From: Paenibacillus_L residui
GTDB taxonomy: Bacteria > Bacillota > Bacilli > Paenibacillales > NBRC-103111
NCBI RefSeq assembly: GCF_042677205.1
Contig: NZ_JBHTIU010000061.1
Location: forward strand, 1-64,000
Reading direction: 5' to 3'
Length of the DNA stretch: 64,000 nt
Shown: one piece after another, positions 44,618 through 53,086 of the stretch
Layout of the letters: the number at the start of each line of letters is the position of its first letter
How positions within the stretch are numbered: position 1 is the first letter of the stretch
Translations under genes and position numbers: made by a program
The notes under the pieces: generated by a model
The model's input: only the letters and a program-made list of their open reading frames with translations
What the model was told of the DNA's origin: nothing
Database searches by the model: none

Positions 44618-45559
44618 TTATCTCGTTTCATTGGAAATTTGTTCAATTCGGTCGAATACGGCTCCGGTAATATCGATATGGAACACTTCGGAAACGACCT
44701 GGGTCCAACCATGGATGAAGTAAATCCAGCCGTCTTCCACGTGAAGGTCTTTTAATTCCTTCTGACGAAGGGCCTGATGCATGAAATCCAGCTCTCCGCG
44801 GTAATTCAATTCCCATACAAGGCTCTTGTCCGGGAAGCTGCCATTATCCGTTAAAGGTGACCCTGGGCGGTCTTTGCCTAACCCGGTTGCATTGATGATC
44901 AGGGAATGCGGTTTGATCTGGGCAAGCAGGGCATCGTTCTGGGTCGGCTCCGGTGTCAAATGATATTCGGCTTTAACATCGGGATTAATTTCTTTGACAA
45001 TCCGCTCGATCTCGTCCAGACGGGGCTGGCTGCGGTTGGCGATGACCACTTTAGAAGGGATGTTCTCACCGTTCTTGGGATCGAGCAGGTAGGAGCAGAT
45101 CGCAATGGCGCTGCCGCCGGCTCCGATGACGAACAGCTCTCCGCCATGATCCTTCCAATAGTTTGCCGGAATGAAAGCTTCCATGGCCAGACCGCTGGAA
45201 ATAGGGTCTTTCGCATATCCTTCAAGCTTGCCATCCTTCTTGGAAATCGAAGAGAGTTCGCCGAACATGGTGGCATAAGGATCAAGGTAATCAAACAAAT
45301 CCTTGGCCGCATGGTACAGATCGATCTTGTGGGTAGTAACAAGAGCCCCTAACGATAATTCATCATTTTTAATAAATTCCACGACATCCCGATAAACCTG
45401 GGGATCGGCATGAATGTCGATATCAATCCCTTTCAGAACCGCGTTTTCCAGTCCCAATGCTTCCGCCCACAGAGGGAACAGCTTCATGATGGAGGATTTC
45501 GTGGTGGTGACGCCGATGAAATACATGGTAGGTTGGGTTGCTTTTTCAGGTAATTTCAT
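44618..45559 (-). CDS. Shikimate dehydrogenase-like oxidoreductase
   Basis: The 313-residue protein has an N-terminal domain with the catalytic-lysine segment ALVTTHK (compare NVTxPxK in AroE) and a nucleotide fold FVIGAGGSAIAIC followed by NATGLG. It is clearly diverged from biosynthetic AroE, and the family includes enzymes acting on quinate and other polyhydroxy compounds. Its place between an isomerase and a lactonase suggests oxidation of a sugar or sugar acid. The substrate is unknown. Confidence 0.75.
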   Translation of the reverse strand: MKLPEKATQPTMYFIGVTTTKSSIMKLFPLWAEALGLENAVLKGIDIDIHADPQVYRDVVEFIKNDELSLGALVTTHKIDLYHAAKDLFDYLDPYATMFGELSSISKKDGKLEGYAKDPISSGLAMEAFIPANYWKDHGGELFVIGAGGSAIAICSYLLDPKNGENIPSKVVIANRSQPRLDEIERIVKEINPDVKAEYHLTPEPTQNDALLAQIKPHSLIINATGLGKDRPGSPLTDNGSFPDKSLVWELNYRGELDFMHQALRQKELKDLHVEDGWIYFIHGWTQVVSEVFHIDITGAVFDRIEQISNETR

Positions 45560-45609
45560 GGGAAATGGCTCCTCTCTGTTTCTGATCTTGTCAACTAATA
45601 AATATAGTT

Positions 45610-46596
45610 CTAAACGCCTTTACTAAATGCTTTGGCCGGATTGTCGTGCATTATTTTGTGAATCAAGGCTTTCGGCACTCCGCCTCTTTCTAGCTTCGGC
45701 AGGAAGGTTGTGGCCAAATAGTCCAACCCGAGCTCGCCGCCATAGCTCTTTAACCGTTTGCGCGTCGTATCCAGCGAAAGTAAGATTTGATTCTCATAGC
45801 CGGCCTCAATCAGCTTGATGATGAGCTCGACCTCTTCTTCATCCGAATGATATTTAAACCGGCCAATCGTATCGAGCTCCAAATAAACTCCCGTGCTCGC
45901 CACATGGAGCATATAATCGGCATTTTCCATTTCCCGGTCCAGATGACAGATGATCAGTTGGTCGGGCTTAAGGCCGAAATCGGTATAGAGCTTGATCTGA
46001 TCAAGAGCTGCGCGTCCCATTTCCGTGTGACTCATGATCGGTGCCTTGGTCGCGAGAGCGGCCTGGGCCGCCGCTTTGAACAGCCTGTAATATCGGCCGC
46101 CCACCCCTTGGAAATCGGAGGCTGTTTTGATGATACCGGCTCTGGCCGAGATTTGTTCCTCGGGCCAAGCTTCCTCGCCATCGGCATACATCCCGTTCTG
46201 CAGCTCATCGATAAATAATTCCGTGAGCTTGTCGGCGTCGGCCGTATGAATCCAATGGTCCCCCGGATAAAAAACAAGCTTGTGGAAGCCGGTGGAGGCG
46301 ACGATTTGCACTCCGGTCTGCTGTGATGCGGCTTCCAGCCATCTGCCGTGACGTCCGCTTCCTACCGGCTGTGCTTCGACAATCGTGGCCCCGCCAACCT
46401 CTTTAAACAAATTCAGTTCCTGGATCGTTTTGTCATAGTCATCGATTTGCAAGGCCGGATCGATTTTGGCGGACTGGCCCTTTTTCAAGAAAAGGTGCTC
46501 GTGGCTGTGACAGAAGCCCATTTGCTCCGGCGAAATAGCTCCGGTTACGGTAGTGATGACTTGGTCGGAGCGCAAATTTTGGTCCGCCTTGCTCAT
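45610..46596 (-). CDS. Phosphotriesterase-family lactonase
   Basis: This 328-residue amidohydrolase has the full binuclear centre of the PTE family: His32 and His34 (HSHEH), Lys157 (GIIKTAS, the carboxylated lysine), His190, His218 and Asp275. Related bacterial enzymes open phosphorylated sugar lactones. Start and end match family length. Its start overlaps the stop of the dehydrogenase gene by 4 bp. A role in hydrolysing a sugar-lactone phosphate before the aldolase step is plausible but unproven. Confidence 0.85.
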   Translation of the reverse strand: MSKADQNLRSDQVITTVTGAISPEQMGFCHSHEHLFLKKGQSAKIDPALQIDDYDKTIQELNLFKEVGGATIVEAQPVGSGRHGRWLEAASQQTGVQIVASTGFHKLVFYPGDHWIHTADADKLTELFIDELQNGMYADGEEAWPEEQISARAGIIKTASDFQGVGGRYYRLFKAAAQAALATKAPIMSHTEMGRAALDQIKLYTDFGLKPDQLIICHLDREMENADYMLHVASTGVYLELDTIGRFKYHSDEEEVELIIKLIEAGYENQILLSLDTTRKRLKSYGGELGLDYLATTFLPKLERGGVPKALIHKIMHDNPAKAFSKGV

Positions 46597-47549
46597 TTGG
46601 AATCTTCCTTCTGGTCGAGCATATGGATGAGGTTTTCGGTGGACACCATCGCCATTCGCTCTACCGCTTCATGAGTGAAAGCGCCAATGTGCGGGGTCAA
46701 GATAAAATTTGGCAGCGCCACTAACGGATCTCCTTGCTGTGGGGGCTCGGACGAATAGACATCCTGCGCGGCCGCCGCAATTTGGTTATTGACTAGGGCA
46801 TCATATAAGGCTGCTTCGTCCACAAGCTCTCCGCGCGACGTGTTAATCAAGATAGCCGTCGGCTTCATCCGTTTTAGAGCTTCCGCATTGATCAGCCCTT
46901 TGGTATCCTCCGTTGCCGGCAGGTGGAGCGAAATAATATCCGACTCCTTCAATACTTCGTCGAGCTGCTCTTGTCTCTGGACGTTATATTGTTCGAGGAA
47001 TGCCAGATCCTTGAAGAAGGGATCATAGATAGTGACATTCATTCCAATACCAACCGCGCGCTTCGCTACCTCTTTTCCAATTTGTCCTCCGCCGATGACG
47101 CCTAGCTTCTTGTTCGTTAACTCGAAGCCGATGGTGCGGTCCCAGCCATAGGATTTGACGCCGGCTGCAATGGCCGGGAGATTCCTGGCGCTAGCGAACA
47201 TGAGGGCAATCGCATGCTCGGCAACCGAAATGGAGTTGGTTCCGACGGCATTCTTGACGAGAATTCCCAATTCCTCGGCTCTCTTGAGGTCGATATTATC
47301 CATTCCGACCCCATATTTGGAGATGGCCCGCAAGCTTTTGCATTGCTCAAGGACGTTAGCCGGTAGCGGGTCGATCCCGATAATAATTCCGACCACATTG
47401 TCCTGAGCGGCATCGATGATTTCTTGCTCGGTCATCGTTCTGCCTAAGTTATTCTCGATGATTTCGTAGCCGCGTTCCTGCAGCAGCCGGTGTGCCTTTT
47501 CTTTGTAATTTTTGAATGATTTAGGCGTGATTAAAATTTTTTCTGCCAT
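46593..47549 (-). CDS. D-2-hydroxyacid dehydrogenase (PGDH family)
   Basis: The 318-residue NAD-dependent enzyme has the nucleotide motif GVIGGGQIGKEV near residue 148, the catalytic Arg in NTSRGELVDE near residue 233, and the catalytic His in LTPHIGA near residue 288. Relatives act on phosphoglycerate, glycerate or longer sugar acids. It is the first gene of the minus-strand operon. The element CCAATGTCGTTATGTC lies about 140 bases upstream. Confidence 0.88.
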   Translation of the reverse strand: MAEKILITPKSFKNYKEKAHRLLQERGYEIIENNLGRTMTEQEIIDAAQDNVVGIIIGIDPLPANVLEQCKSLRAISKYGVGMDNIDLKRAEELGILVKNAVGTNSISVAEHAIALMFASARNLPAIAAGVKSYGWDRTIGFELTNKKLGVIGGGQIGKEVAKRAVGIGMNVTIYDPFFKDLAFLEQYNVQRQEQLDEVLKESDIISLHLPATEDTKGLINAEALKRMKPTAILINTSRGELVDEAALYDALVNNQIAAAAQDVYSSEPPQQGDPLVALPNFILTPHIGAFTHEAVERMAMVSTENLIHMLDQKEDSK

Positions 47550-47690
47550 GCATCCTCATCCCCATTTTAAAGTTTTGTATATTAAGTAAATTTGCGGAAA
47601 GGCGCTGTAATGCAGCAATATCGTTTGCTTAGATCGAAATAGGCTTCCTCAAATGTTTAAGAGTAACATGCTTAATTGAGTGTCTACATA

Positions 47691-47711
47691 CCAATGTCGT
47701 TATGTCTTTAC
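47691..47711 (-). promoter_or_regulatory. Operator-like element upstream of the minus-strand sugar operon
   Basis: The 21 bases match the reverse complement of the element in front of gntR (48511-48531) at 16 of 21 positions, sharing AATGT and TTATGTC plus TTAC at the end. It lies between gntR and the hydroxyacid dehydrogenase gene, where the GntR protein would be expected to control the operon. I found no clear promoter beside it. Confidence 0.55.
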
Positions 47712-47729
47712 ATTTAAGAGCAAAAAAAT

Positions 47730-48479
47730 TTAACGATTCATTTCAAAAGTAAAGGTATTGCGGTCCCCTCTATATTTGGCTAGGGAATATTCAATGGGCT
47801 TTCCGTTGGATAAGAAGGTTGTGCTCTTGATGAATTGGATAGGCGCCCCTTGTGAAACATTGAGCATTTGGGATTCGTAGTCGCCCGCCAGAACAGCTTC
47901 CAATTTGCGGACAGCCCTTGTAATTTTTAAGGATAATCGGGCTTCAATCAGTTCATACAACGACTCTTGCTCTAAATTACTGTCCAGCAGGAAGCGGCAA
48001 TCATTGTAGGGCAAGAAGGTATCCACAATAACAATAGGGTCCTCGTTGGCAAAACGCAATCTTTGCAGCTTGATCACTTTGGAGCCTTCCATCATATGTA
48101 ACGCTTCACTGATGGATTTATCGCTTCTGACCGTTTCGATGTTCAGAACCCTTGTTGACGGAACCATGCCCTTCTTCTTAATTTCATTATTAAAACTGTC
48201 CAAGACTTGAAGAAATTCCTGCTGAATCTTCGGGCGGGACACGAACGTGCCCTTGGCTTTAATCCGATAGAGAAAGCCTTCATAAACCAGTTCATTGATG
48301 GCCTGCCTGACGGTCGGCCGACTGATCTTGAAATGAGCGCTAAGCTCTTGCTCCGTCGGAATCGGTGCCTCCAAGTCCTCATGGTTGTTCGAAATATATT
48401 CCAGCAAAATTTCCTTTAACTGATAGTAAAGGGGAGTTGGAATCTCTTTATTCAATGTCTTTTCAAATAAAGTGGACAT
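47730..48479 (-). CDS. GntR-family (UTRA) transcriptional regulator, second copy
   Basis: The protein has 249 residues from the ATG at 48479 (GAGGAG upstream). It has a winged helix with PTPLYYQLKEIL and SRPTVRQAINELVYEGFLYR, and a UTRA domain ending EYSLAKYRGDRNTFTFE. It is paralogous to the regulator at 29624, sharing the same endings in both domains. It has its own promoter with an operator just downstream and probably controls both itself and the downstream minus-strand operon. Confidence 0.88.
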   Translation of the reverse strand: MSTLFEKTLNKEIPTPLYYQLKEILLEYISNNHEDLEAPIPTEQELSAHFKISRPTVRQAINELVYEGFLYRIKAKGTFVSRPKIQQEFLQVLDSFNNEIKKKGMVPSTRVLNIETVRSDKSISEALHMMEGSKVIKLQRLRFANEDPIVIVDTFLPYNDCRFLLDSNLEQESLYELIEARLSLKITRAVRKLEAVLAGDYESQMLNVSQGAPIQFIKSTTFLSNGKPIEYSLAKYRGDRNTFTFEMNR

Positions 48480-48510
48480 GATGGGGCTCCTCACTCCTGC
48501 TGCATCAAAT

Positions 48511-48570
48511 GTAATGACATAAGAACATTAAAGACAATTCCATCATAAGTCTTCTCCCTTTTCTTGTCAA
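48511..48570 (-). promoter_or_regulatory. Promoter and operator of the second gntR gene
   Basis: On the minus strand TTGACA (48565-48570) and TATGAT (48542-48547) are separated by 17 bases, close to consensus. The 21-base operator-like element (48511-48531) follows at about +4 to +24, in a position typical of autorepression. Confidence 0.75.
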
Positions 48571-48706
48571 TCCCTTGGCCTTAAAATATTGTAAATGGTT
48601 ACAAAAGGCAGAGGAAGTTCAAAACAAACGAAATCACCATCTTGAAAAAGGTAGCAAAAATTGACTGCGAAACCTGATCATGTAAAAATAAGCGGTAGGT
48701 GATACC

Positions 48707-48946
48707 ATGGATAATAACCAGAAGGAGCTTGACGGGAAAAATGCCCCGAATAGGCCATACACCAGGGGAGGGCAGCGTACGGGAGCCGGCCGGAAAGCGA
48801 TTGGCGTGACCCGGAAAATCTCTCTTACCTTGCCGGAGAAGTACTGGGCCGAAATTGATCGGCAGTGCGAAAGGGGAGACTATTCGGTATCAGAGATTCT
48901 GCGCTCGATCGTAGAAGACTACCTGAAGGAGGCAGACCTCGTATAA
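48707..48946 (+). CDS. Small ribbon-helix-helix DNA-binding protein
   Basis: The 79-residue protein has a charged, Gly/Arg-rich N-terminus (TRGGQRTGAGRKAIG) followed by a CopG/MetJ-like RHH unit: a strand (RKISLTLP), then two helices (EKYWAEIDRQCERG and VSEILRSIVEDYLKE). Such proteins are plasmid copy regulators or antitoxins, often near mobile DNA. No toxin gene follows; the next frame is an ABC fragment. A GGTAGGTGAT site precedes the ATG. Confidence 0.65.
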   Translation: MDNNQKELDGKNAPNRPYTRGGQRTGAGRKAIGVTRKISLTLPEKYWAEIDRQCERGDYSVSEILRSIVEDYLKEADLV

Positions 48947-48954
48947 TCAATTTG

Positions 48955-49232
48955 TTGTGGAGGGCCGGGATTCCCCGATTTTATTGCTTGATGAAGCGAC
49001 TGCGGCTCTGGACAATGAAACGGAACAGCTTATTCAAAATGCTATGGTGACATTGATGGCCGGGCGCACTTCCTTCGTCATCGCCCATCGGTTGTCTACG
49101 ATCCAGCGGGCGGATTGCATCCTGGTCATGGATAACGGACGTGTGGTGGAGTCGGGGACCCACGATGAACTGCTAGCCAAACAGGGGCTGTATCAGCGTT
49201 TATATCAAATGGAGTTTAATTCCAAAGAGTGA
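48955..49232 (+). pseudogene. C-terminal fragment of an ABC exporter ATPase
   Basis: The frame carries only the Walker B and later motifs of an MsbA-like exporter: ILLLDEATAALDNETE, then SFVIAHRLSTIQRADCI and GTHDELL. The Walker A, signature and membrane parts are missing, and the sequence upstream belongs to the RHH gene. It is the end of a deleted gene, adjoining a broken IS3 element. Confidence 0.8.
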
Positions 49233-49475
49233 AAAGGGAGCCGGCGCCCCCTGTTTTGCCACGATTATAACCAACATCTACCTTGAAAATTAGTTAATTT
49301 CATTTTCTGCCGGTACCGTGCAAGCGGAATGGCGCGTCTAACTGTGTTTTATGTAGGTAAATTCAAGCGAAAGGTGGAAAGTGATTAAAGTATATGGAAA
49401 ATTGCAGCTAGAATAAAAAGTGGACATCCCTTAAGTGAAAATAGATAATAGCCGTATAAGGGAGAGGGTGTCCGA

Positions 49476-49790
49476 ATGGAAAGAAACAGTTACAGTGAAG
49501 ATTTCAAGAGACAGATGGTAAAGTACATTTTAGAGCAAAATAAGTCGATGCCTCAGATCGCTGAGGAGGTTGGGATATCTGCAGGTGTTCTGCACAGTTG
49601 GAAAGCTCAATACCGTGATGAGATTCAATTAGAGTCTTTAGTCACGCTGGAAAGATTGCGTCAGCTTGAGCAACAACTGCTTGAAAAAGAACGGGAGAAT
49701 CAGGAGAAAGAACGTCAGAATCAAGATCTCCAGGAAGAACTCGCCATTCTAAAAAAGGCGCTGCACATCTTCGGCAAAGAAAGGAACTAA
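49476..49790 (+). CDS. IS3-family transposase OrfA
   Basis: The 104-residue protein has an N-terminal helix-turn-helix (YSEDFKRQMVKYIL, MPQIAEEVGISAGVLHSWK) and a long leucine-zipper coiled coil (residues 60-95), typical of IS3 OrfA. The canonical A-AAA-AAG heptamer at 49751-49757, in the OrfA frame, would allow -1 frameshifting into orfB to give the OrfAB transposase. Confidence 0.85.
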   Translation: MERNSYSEDFKRQMVKYILEQNKSMPQIAEEVGISAGVLHSWKAQYRDEIQLESLVTLERLRQLEQQLLEKERENQEKERQNQDLQEELAILKKALHIFGKERN

Positions 49791-49792
49791 GG

Positions 49793-50215
49793 TTCCAGTT
49801 CATCGAAGATCATCGCTCCGAGTTTAGATTGGAGAAGATGTGCGCTGTACTCGAAGTTTCACGGAGCGGTTATTACAAATGGTGCAGGGAAAAGACAACG
49901 AGAACAGTTACCAGAAGCGCCGACAGGTTTTGCTGTCCCGGATTTCTTGGCATTTTTTTGACAACAGGTGTTGCTATGGCAGCCCCAAAATCACAATGCT
50001 CCTTCGGGCGGAAGGTTGGAAGGTGTCCGAGCGTACGGTGGGGATTCTCATGCGGAAGAACAATATGCGCTCATGCGTGTCGAAGAAATTTAAAGTCACG
50101 ACAACAGACTCCAATCACACCAGTCCCATTGCACCGAACCTGCTGAATCAAAACTTCAAGACAACAGCCCCGAACAAAGTATGGGTTACGGACATTACTT
50201 ACATTTCATGTCGTG
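49793..50215 (+). pseudogene. IS3-family transposase OrfB, frameshifted and truncated
   Basis: The -1 frame reads RFQFIEDHRSEFRLEKMCA and SRSGYYKWCREK, the usual OrfB start. Near 49895 the homology moves to another frame (CCYGSPKITMLLRAEGWKVS, MRKNNMRSCVSKKFKVTT) and reaches APNKVWVTDITYI, with the first Asp of the DDE triad, before homology stops at about 50206. The rest of the integrase domain is deleted. Two defects make it a pseudogene. Confidence 0.85.
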
Positions 50216-50229
50216 CCCCATGCCGCTGA

Positions 50230-50613
50230 CCGCGACACCATCAGATGATGAAAATGGATGGGTTTTCAAGGTAGAATAGAGTTGAATTGCTTCAATAGTG
50301 TGAAATTTGAAAACTAAATGGATTTCATACAGTTAGATTTCTATATTCGGAAGAAATATGGAAACTAACTGGAAAACCTACAGTTAGTTTGCGCCAAAAC
50401 AGCCGTTTCGCCCACAGTTGCCCATTTTAACTGTAGTTTATCCAGTTAGTTTGATCATTTTCGCCCATTCGCTTGAATCTACCTGTACAAAATACAGTTA
50501 GACGTGCCGCTCCGCTTGCAACGATGCCTGCAGACGGTAAAATAGACGGATTTTCAAGGTAGTTCCCCGTCTTTTGCTCCAGAGGGGCAAACTAACTGTA
50601 TGAAATCCAGTTA
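50230..50613. repeat. Non-coding region with scattered CAGTTAG motifs
   Basis: No gene is visible. The heptamer CAGTTAG or its complement CTAACTG occurs at least six times (for example 50330, 50365, 50381, 50443, 50494 and near 50608), usually beside GAAA or ACTG segments. It merges into the tandem array that follows, so it is probably an older, diverged part of the same repeat. Confidence 0.6.
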
Positions 50614-50902
50614 GACGCACCCTATAGGGGAACTACCTGCGGAAACTCCAGTTAGACGCGCCCTATAGGGGAACTACCTGCGGAAACTCCAGTTAGACGC
50701 GCCCTACAGGAGAAACTAGCTGCAGAAACGCCAGTTAGACGCACCCTATAGGGGAACTACCTGCGGAAACTCCAGTAAGACGCGCCCTCCAGGAGAAATT
50801 AGCCGCAGAAACGCCAGTAAGACGCGCCCTCCAGGGAAACTAGCTGCGGAAACTCCAGTAAGACGCGCCCTACAGGTGGAACTAGCTGCAGAAACTCCAG
50901 TA
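50614..50902. repeat. Seven tandem copies of a 41-42 bp repeat
   Basis: The copies start at 50614, 50655, 50696, 50738, 50779, 50821 and 50862. Each begins GACGCGCCCT (or GACGCACCCT), contains AGGGGAACTA or a variant, and ends AACTCCAGTTA or AACTCCAGTAA. Units are contiguous with no spacers, so it is not CRISPR. Divergence between copies shows at least two subtypes, roughly alternating. Open frames through it are artefacts of the repeat. Confidence 0.9.
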
Positions 50903-50953
50903 GAACGTCCCTGTCGGAAACGCTTCACCGGTACCGTCAATCGGCGGTTGTTT

Positions 50954-52198
50954 TCATATGGAACCAGAGATGACTTCTCCCCGGAACAGGGTAGCTACCC
51001 GTCTCGATCTTCTTGCCACAGCTTCGGCCGAGCAGGAGGCTTCCACCAGCACGATATCGGCATTGTCGCCGGCTTTGGGCCATACGCGCTCCCCTTCTTT
51101 ATTTAAAGGAGTGACCCCTCCTGTAATAAATCCAAGGGCTTGTCCAAGCGAACGTTCATCGCGTAAGCTGAAGCGCTCCGCCAACGTCCCGGCCTTCTCC
51201 AAGCTATCTCCCTTCCCGAAGGGGGACCAATGATCCGTAATGCTGTCATCGCCAAGGGATACGTCCACTCCATGATCCCTTAGGAGAGGAATCGGAATCG
51301 TCCTGGTCAGAGGAACCGAGGAGGTAATCGAAATTCCATGGCGGGCCAGCAGCTTGGCGGCTTCGCAGGCTTCTTGAAGGGGAATATCGGCCAGGGCCAA
51401 GGCATGGCTTATGGTCACTCTTCCTTGCCAGCCGGCTTCCTCCGTCAGATGAGCCAATCGCTGAATCGTAAACAGGCCCAGATGGCCCGGATCGTGCAAA
51501 TGAAGGTCAATGTTCGCATTGGCTTCCACCGCAAGCTCCATGATCGTCTGAAGGGACTTCTCAATATCCCCGTCAATGGTTGCAGGATCGACGTCAATGG
51601 TTGCAGGATCGACCCCGCCCACTAATGAAGCTCCGCTTCGCAGTGCTTCCCGAACCAGCGAAACGGACTGGCTGCGTAATAAACCTCGCTGCGGAAAAGC
51701 GACAATTTCGACGGAAGCTTTCCCTTGATAGGCTTCAACGGCCCGCAAGGTGGCCTCCAGATTTTTCAACCCGACGACGAGATCCACGTTGCAATGTGTG
51801 CGAATATGAGTCGTGCCTGAATTTAGGAGCAATTCGAGCAATTTCTTTGCTCTTTCTTCTGCTACAGGCAGCAAGCGGGGAAGTAACTCCTGCTCTTCCT
51901 CCAGTCTTGTCCAAATCCCTTTAGCAGGGATCGTCGGCGCTTTCCAAGGGCCTCCGTAGTATGTTTTATCCAAATGGATGTGCATATCCCTGAAGGAGGG
52001 GAGCATTAAATAATTTTTCGCATCCCGCACAGGCAAATCCGTTTCCAAAGGCTGGCCGGCAGGAATGATTTCTTTCATTTTTCCATCTTCAATACATACA
52101 TCACATAGCTCCGTTTCCGTACCCGCGACGATACCGTCTTGGCGGAGGTAACCGGCTTCCAAGCGGACGTTCGTTAACCAATAGGCTTTATTCGTCAT
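50954..52198 (-). CDS. Amidohydrolase of the cytosine-deaminase type
   Basis: The 414-residue enzyme has a TIM-barrel metal site: His73 and His75 in DMHIHLDKT, His in THCNVD, His in NIDLHLHDPG and ISHALAL, and Asp in GDDSITD. It should hydrolyse a cyclic amide or deaminate a ring; the real substrate is unknown. The frame contains an exact 21 bp tandem duplication (51571-51591 and 51592-51612) that repeats seven residues, VDPATID. This is in frame and may or may not disturb the barrel. Confidence 0.85.
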   Translation of the reverse strand: MTNKAYWLTNVRLEAGYLRQDGIVAGTETELCDVCIEDGKMKEIIPAGQPLETDLPVRDAKNYLMLPSFRDMHIHLDKTYYGGPWKAPTIPAKGIWTRLEEEQELLPRLLPVAEERAKKLLELLLNSGTTHIRTHCNVDLVVGLKNLEATLRAVEAYQGKASVEIVAFPQRGLLRSQSVSLVREALRSGASLVGGVDPATIDVDPATIDGDIEKSLQTIMELAVEANANIDLHLHDPGHLGLFTIQRLAHLTEEAGWQGRVTISHALALADIPLQEACEAAKLLARHGISITSSVPLTRTIPIPLLRDHGVDVSLGDDSITDHWSPFGKGDSLEKAGTLAERFSLRDERSLGQALGFITGGVTPLNKEGERVWPKAGDNADIVLVEASCSAEAVARRSRRVATLFRGEVISGSI

Positions 52199-52258
52199 TT
52201 CGGTTGTCTCCTCTCACATCATAATCAGCCCGATGGCTTTCAATAATTTCAACGTTAT

Positions 52259-52966
52259 TTATGCCCCGGCATTTATCAATATAGCTGCGATTTCCTCAAA
52301 TCCGCGCTGCTGCGCATGCTCCAGAGGGGTGATTCCGTCTCCGTCCCCGATGTGGACATCAGCTCCATGATCCACTAACAGCTGCACGATTTGCTGATGC
52401 TTTTCTCCGCCGTTGCCAAGAATGACCGCTTCCAATAATGCTGTCCAGTGTAAATTATTAATATGATTAACATCAATATCCGAATGAGCAAGCAGCTCTT
52501 TAACCACATCGACATGTCCGCGCTCCGAAGCGGGGATTAGAGCCGTCCCTCCAAACCGGTTCGTCAGCTTCGTATCGGCTCCGGCCTCGATGGCGAGCTT
52601 GACGATGTCGAGAAGCCCTTCGGCCCCCGCATATAGAAGGACATTATTTAAGCGCTCATCCCGTAGGTTAATGTCCGCACCCTTATCGATCAGTGCCCTG
52701 ACCGTGTCTGTTTTATTGTTGTAGGTTGCCGCCAGTACGGCCGTTCTTCCGTGAGCATCCGTTGCGTTGATATCTGCTCCGTCTTCAAGCAGCTTCAGAA
52801 CATTTTCTGTGTCTCCTTGCTCTGCGTAGTGAATCAATTGCTGGTTCATAATTTCCACCTTCTTTTCGGTTGGTTGAGTTTCTTTCATAACATCTTGTGA
52901 GGTATCAGGAATAGCTTGACATCCGGCAAGCCAAACAACCAATAAAACCGTGCAGAGACGATACAT
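52259..52966 (-). CDS. Ankyrin-repeat lipoprotein
   Basis: The protein has 235 residues from the ATG at 52966, eight bases after AAGGAG. A lipoprotein signal with lipobox LAGC is followed by a polar linker and about five to six ankyrin repeats (for example LLEDGADINATDAHGRTA, LIDKGADINLRD). It is thus anchored outside the membrane as a protein-binding scaffold; the partner is unknown. It is divergent from the LysR gene. Confidence 0.88.
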   Translation of the reverse strand: MYRLCTVLLVVWLAGCQAIPDTSQDVMKETQPTEKKVEIMNQQLIHYAEQGDTENVLKLLEDGADINATDAHGRTAVLAATYNNKTDTVRALIDKGADINLRDERLNNVLLYAGAEGLLDIVKLAIEAGADTKLTNRFGGTALIPASERGHVDVVKELLAHSDIDVNHINNLHWTALLEAVILGNGGEKHQQIVQLLVDHGADVHIGDGDGITPLEHAQQRGFEEIAAILINAGA

Positions 52967-53086
52967 AATCATCGCTCCTTTTTCTTTATTTACAAATATG
53001 CTAACATGAGGAGGGTTATATGAAAAATATTATTAAAATTAGTTTTGCTTAAGTTTTTCATATATTAAAAGGAGTGTCTTCCTTCG

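Larger units (their letters stand above)
49430..50215 (+). mobile_element. Truncated IS3-family insertion sequence
   Basis: The region contains an IS3-type orfA, a slippery frameshift site and a damaged orfB that stops part way into the integrase domain. The left boundary is probably near AGTGGACATCCC (about 49420-49432). The right end with its inverted repeat is absent, so exact limits and target duplication cannot be given. The element cannot transpose by itself. Confidence 0.75.

Noticed and set aside
50614..50902. CRISPR array
   Set aside because: The repeats are contiguous with no unique spacers, units vary, and no cas genes are near.
50746..50940. Minus-strand protein rich in GVSAAS and GGRVLL repeats
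   Set aside because: The repeated residues only mirror the tandem DNA repeat, and there is no start signal.
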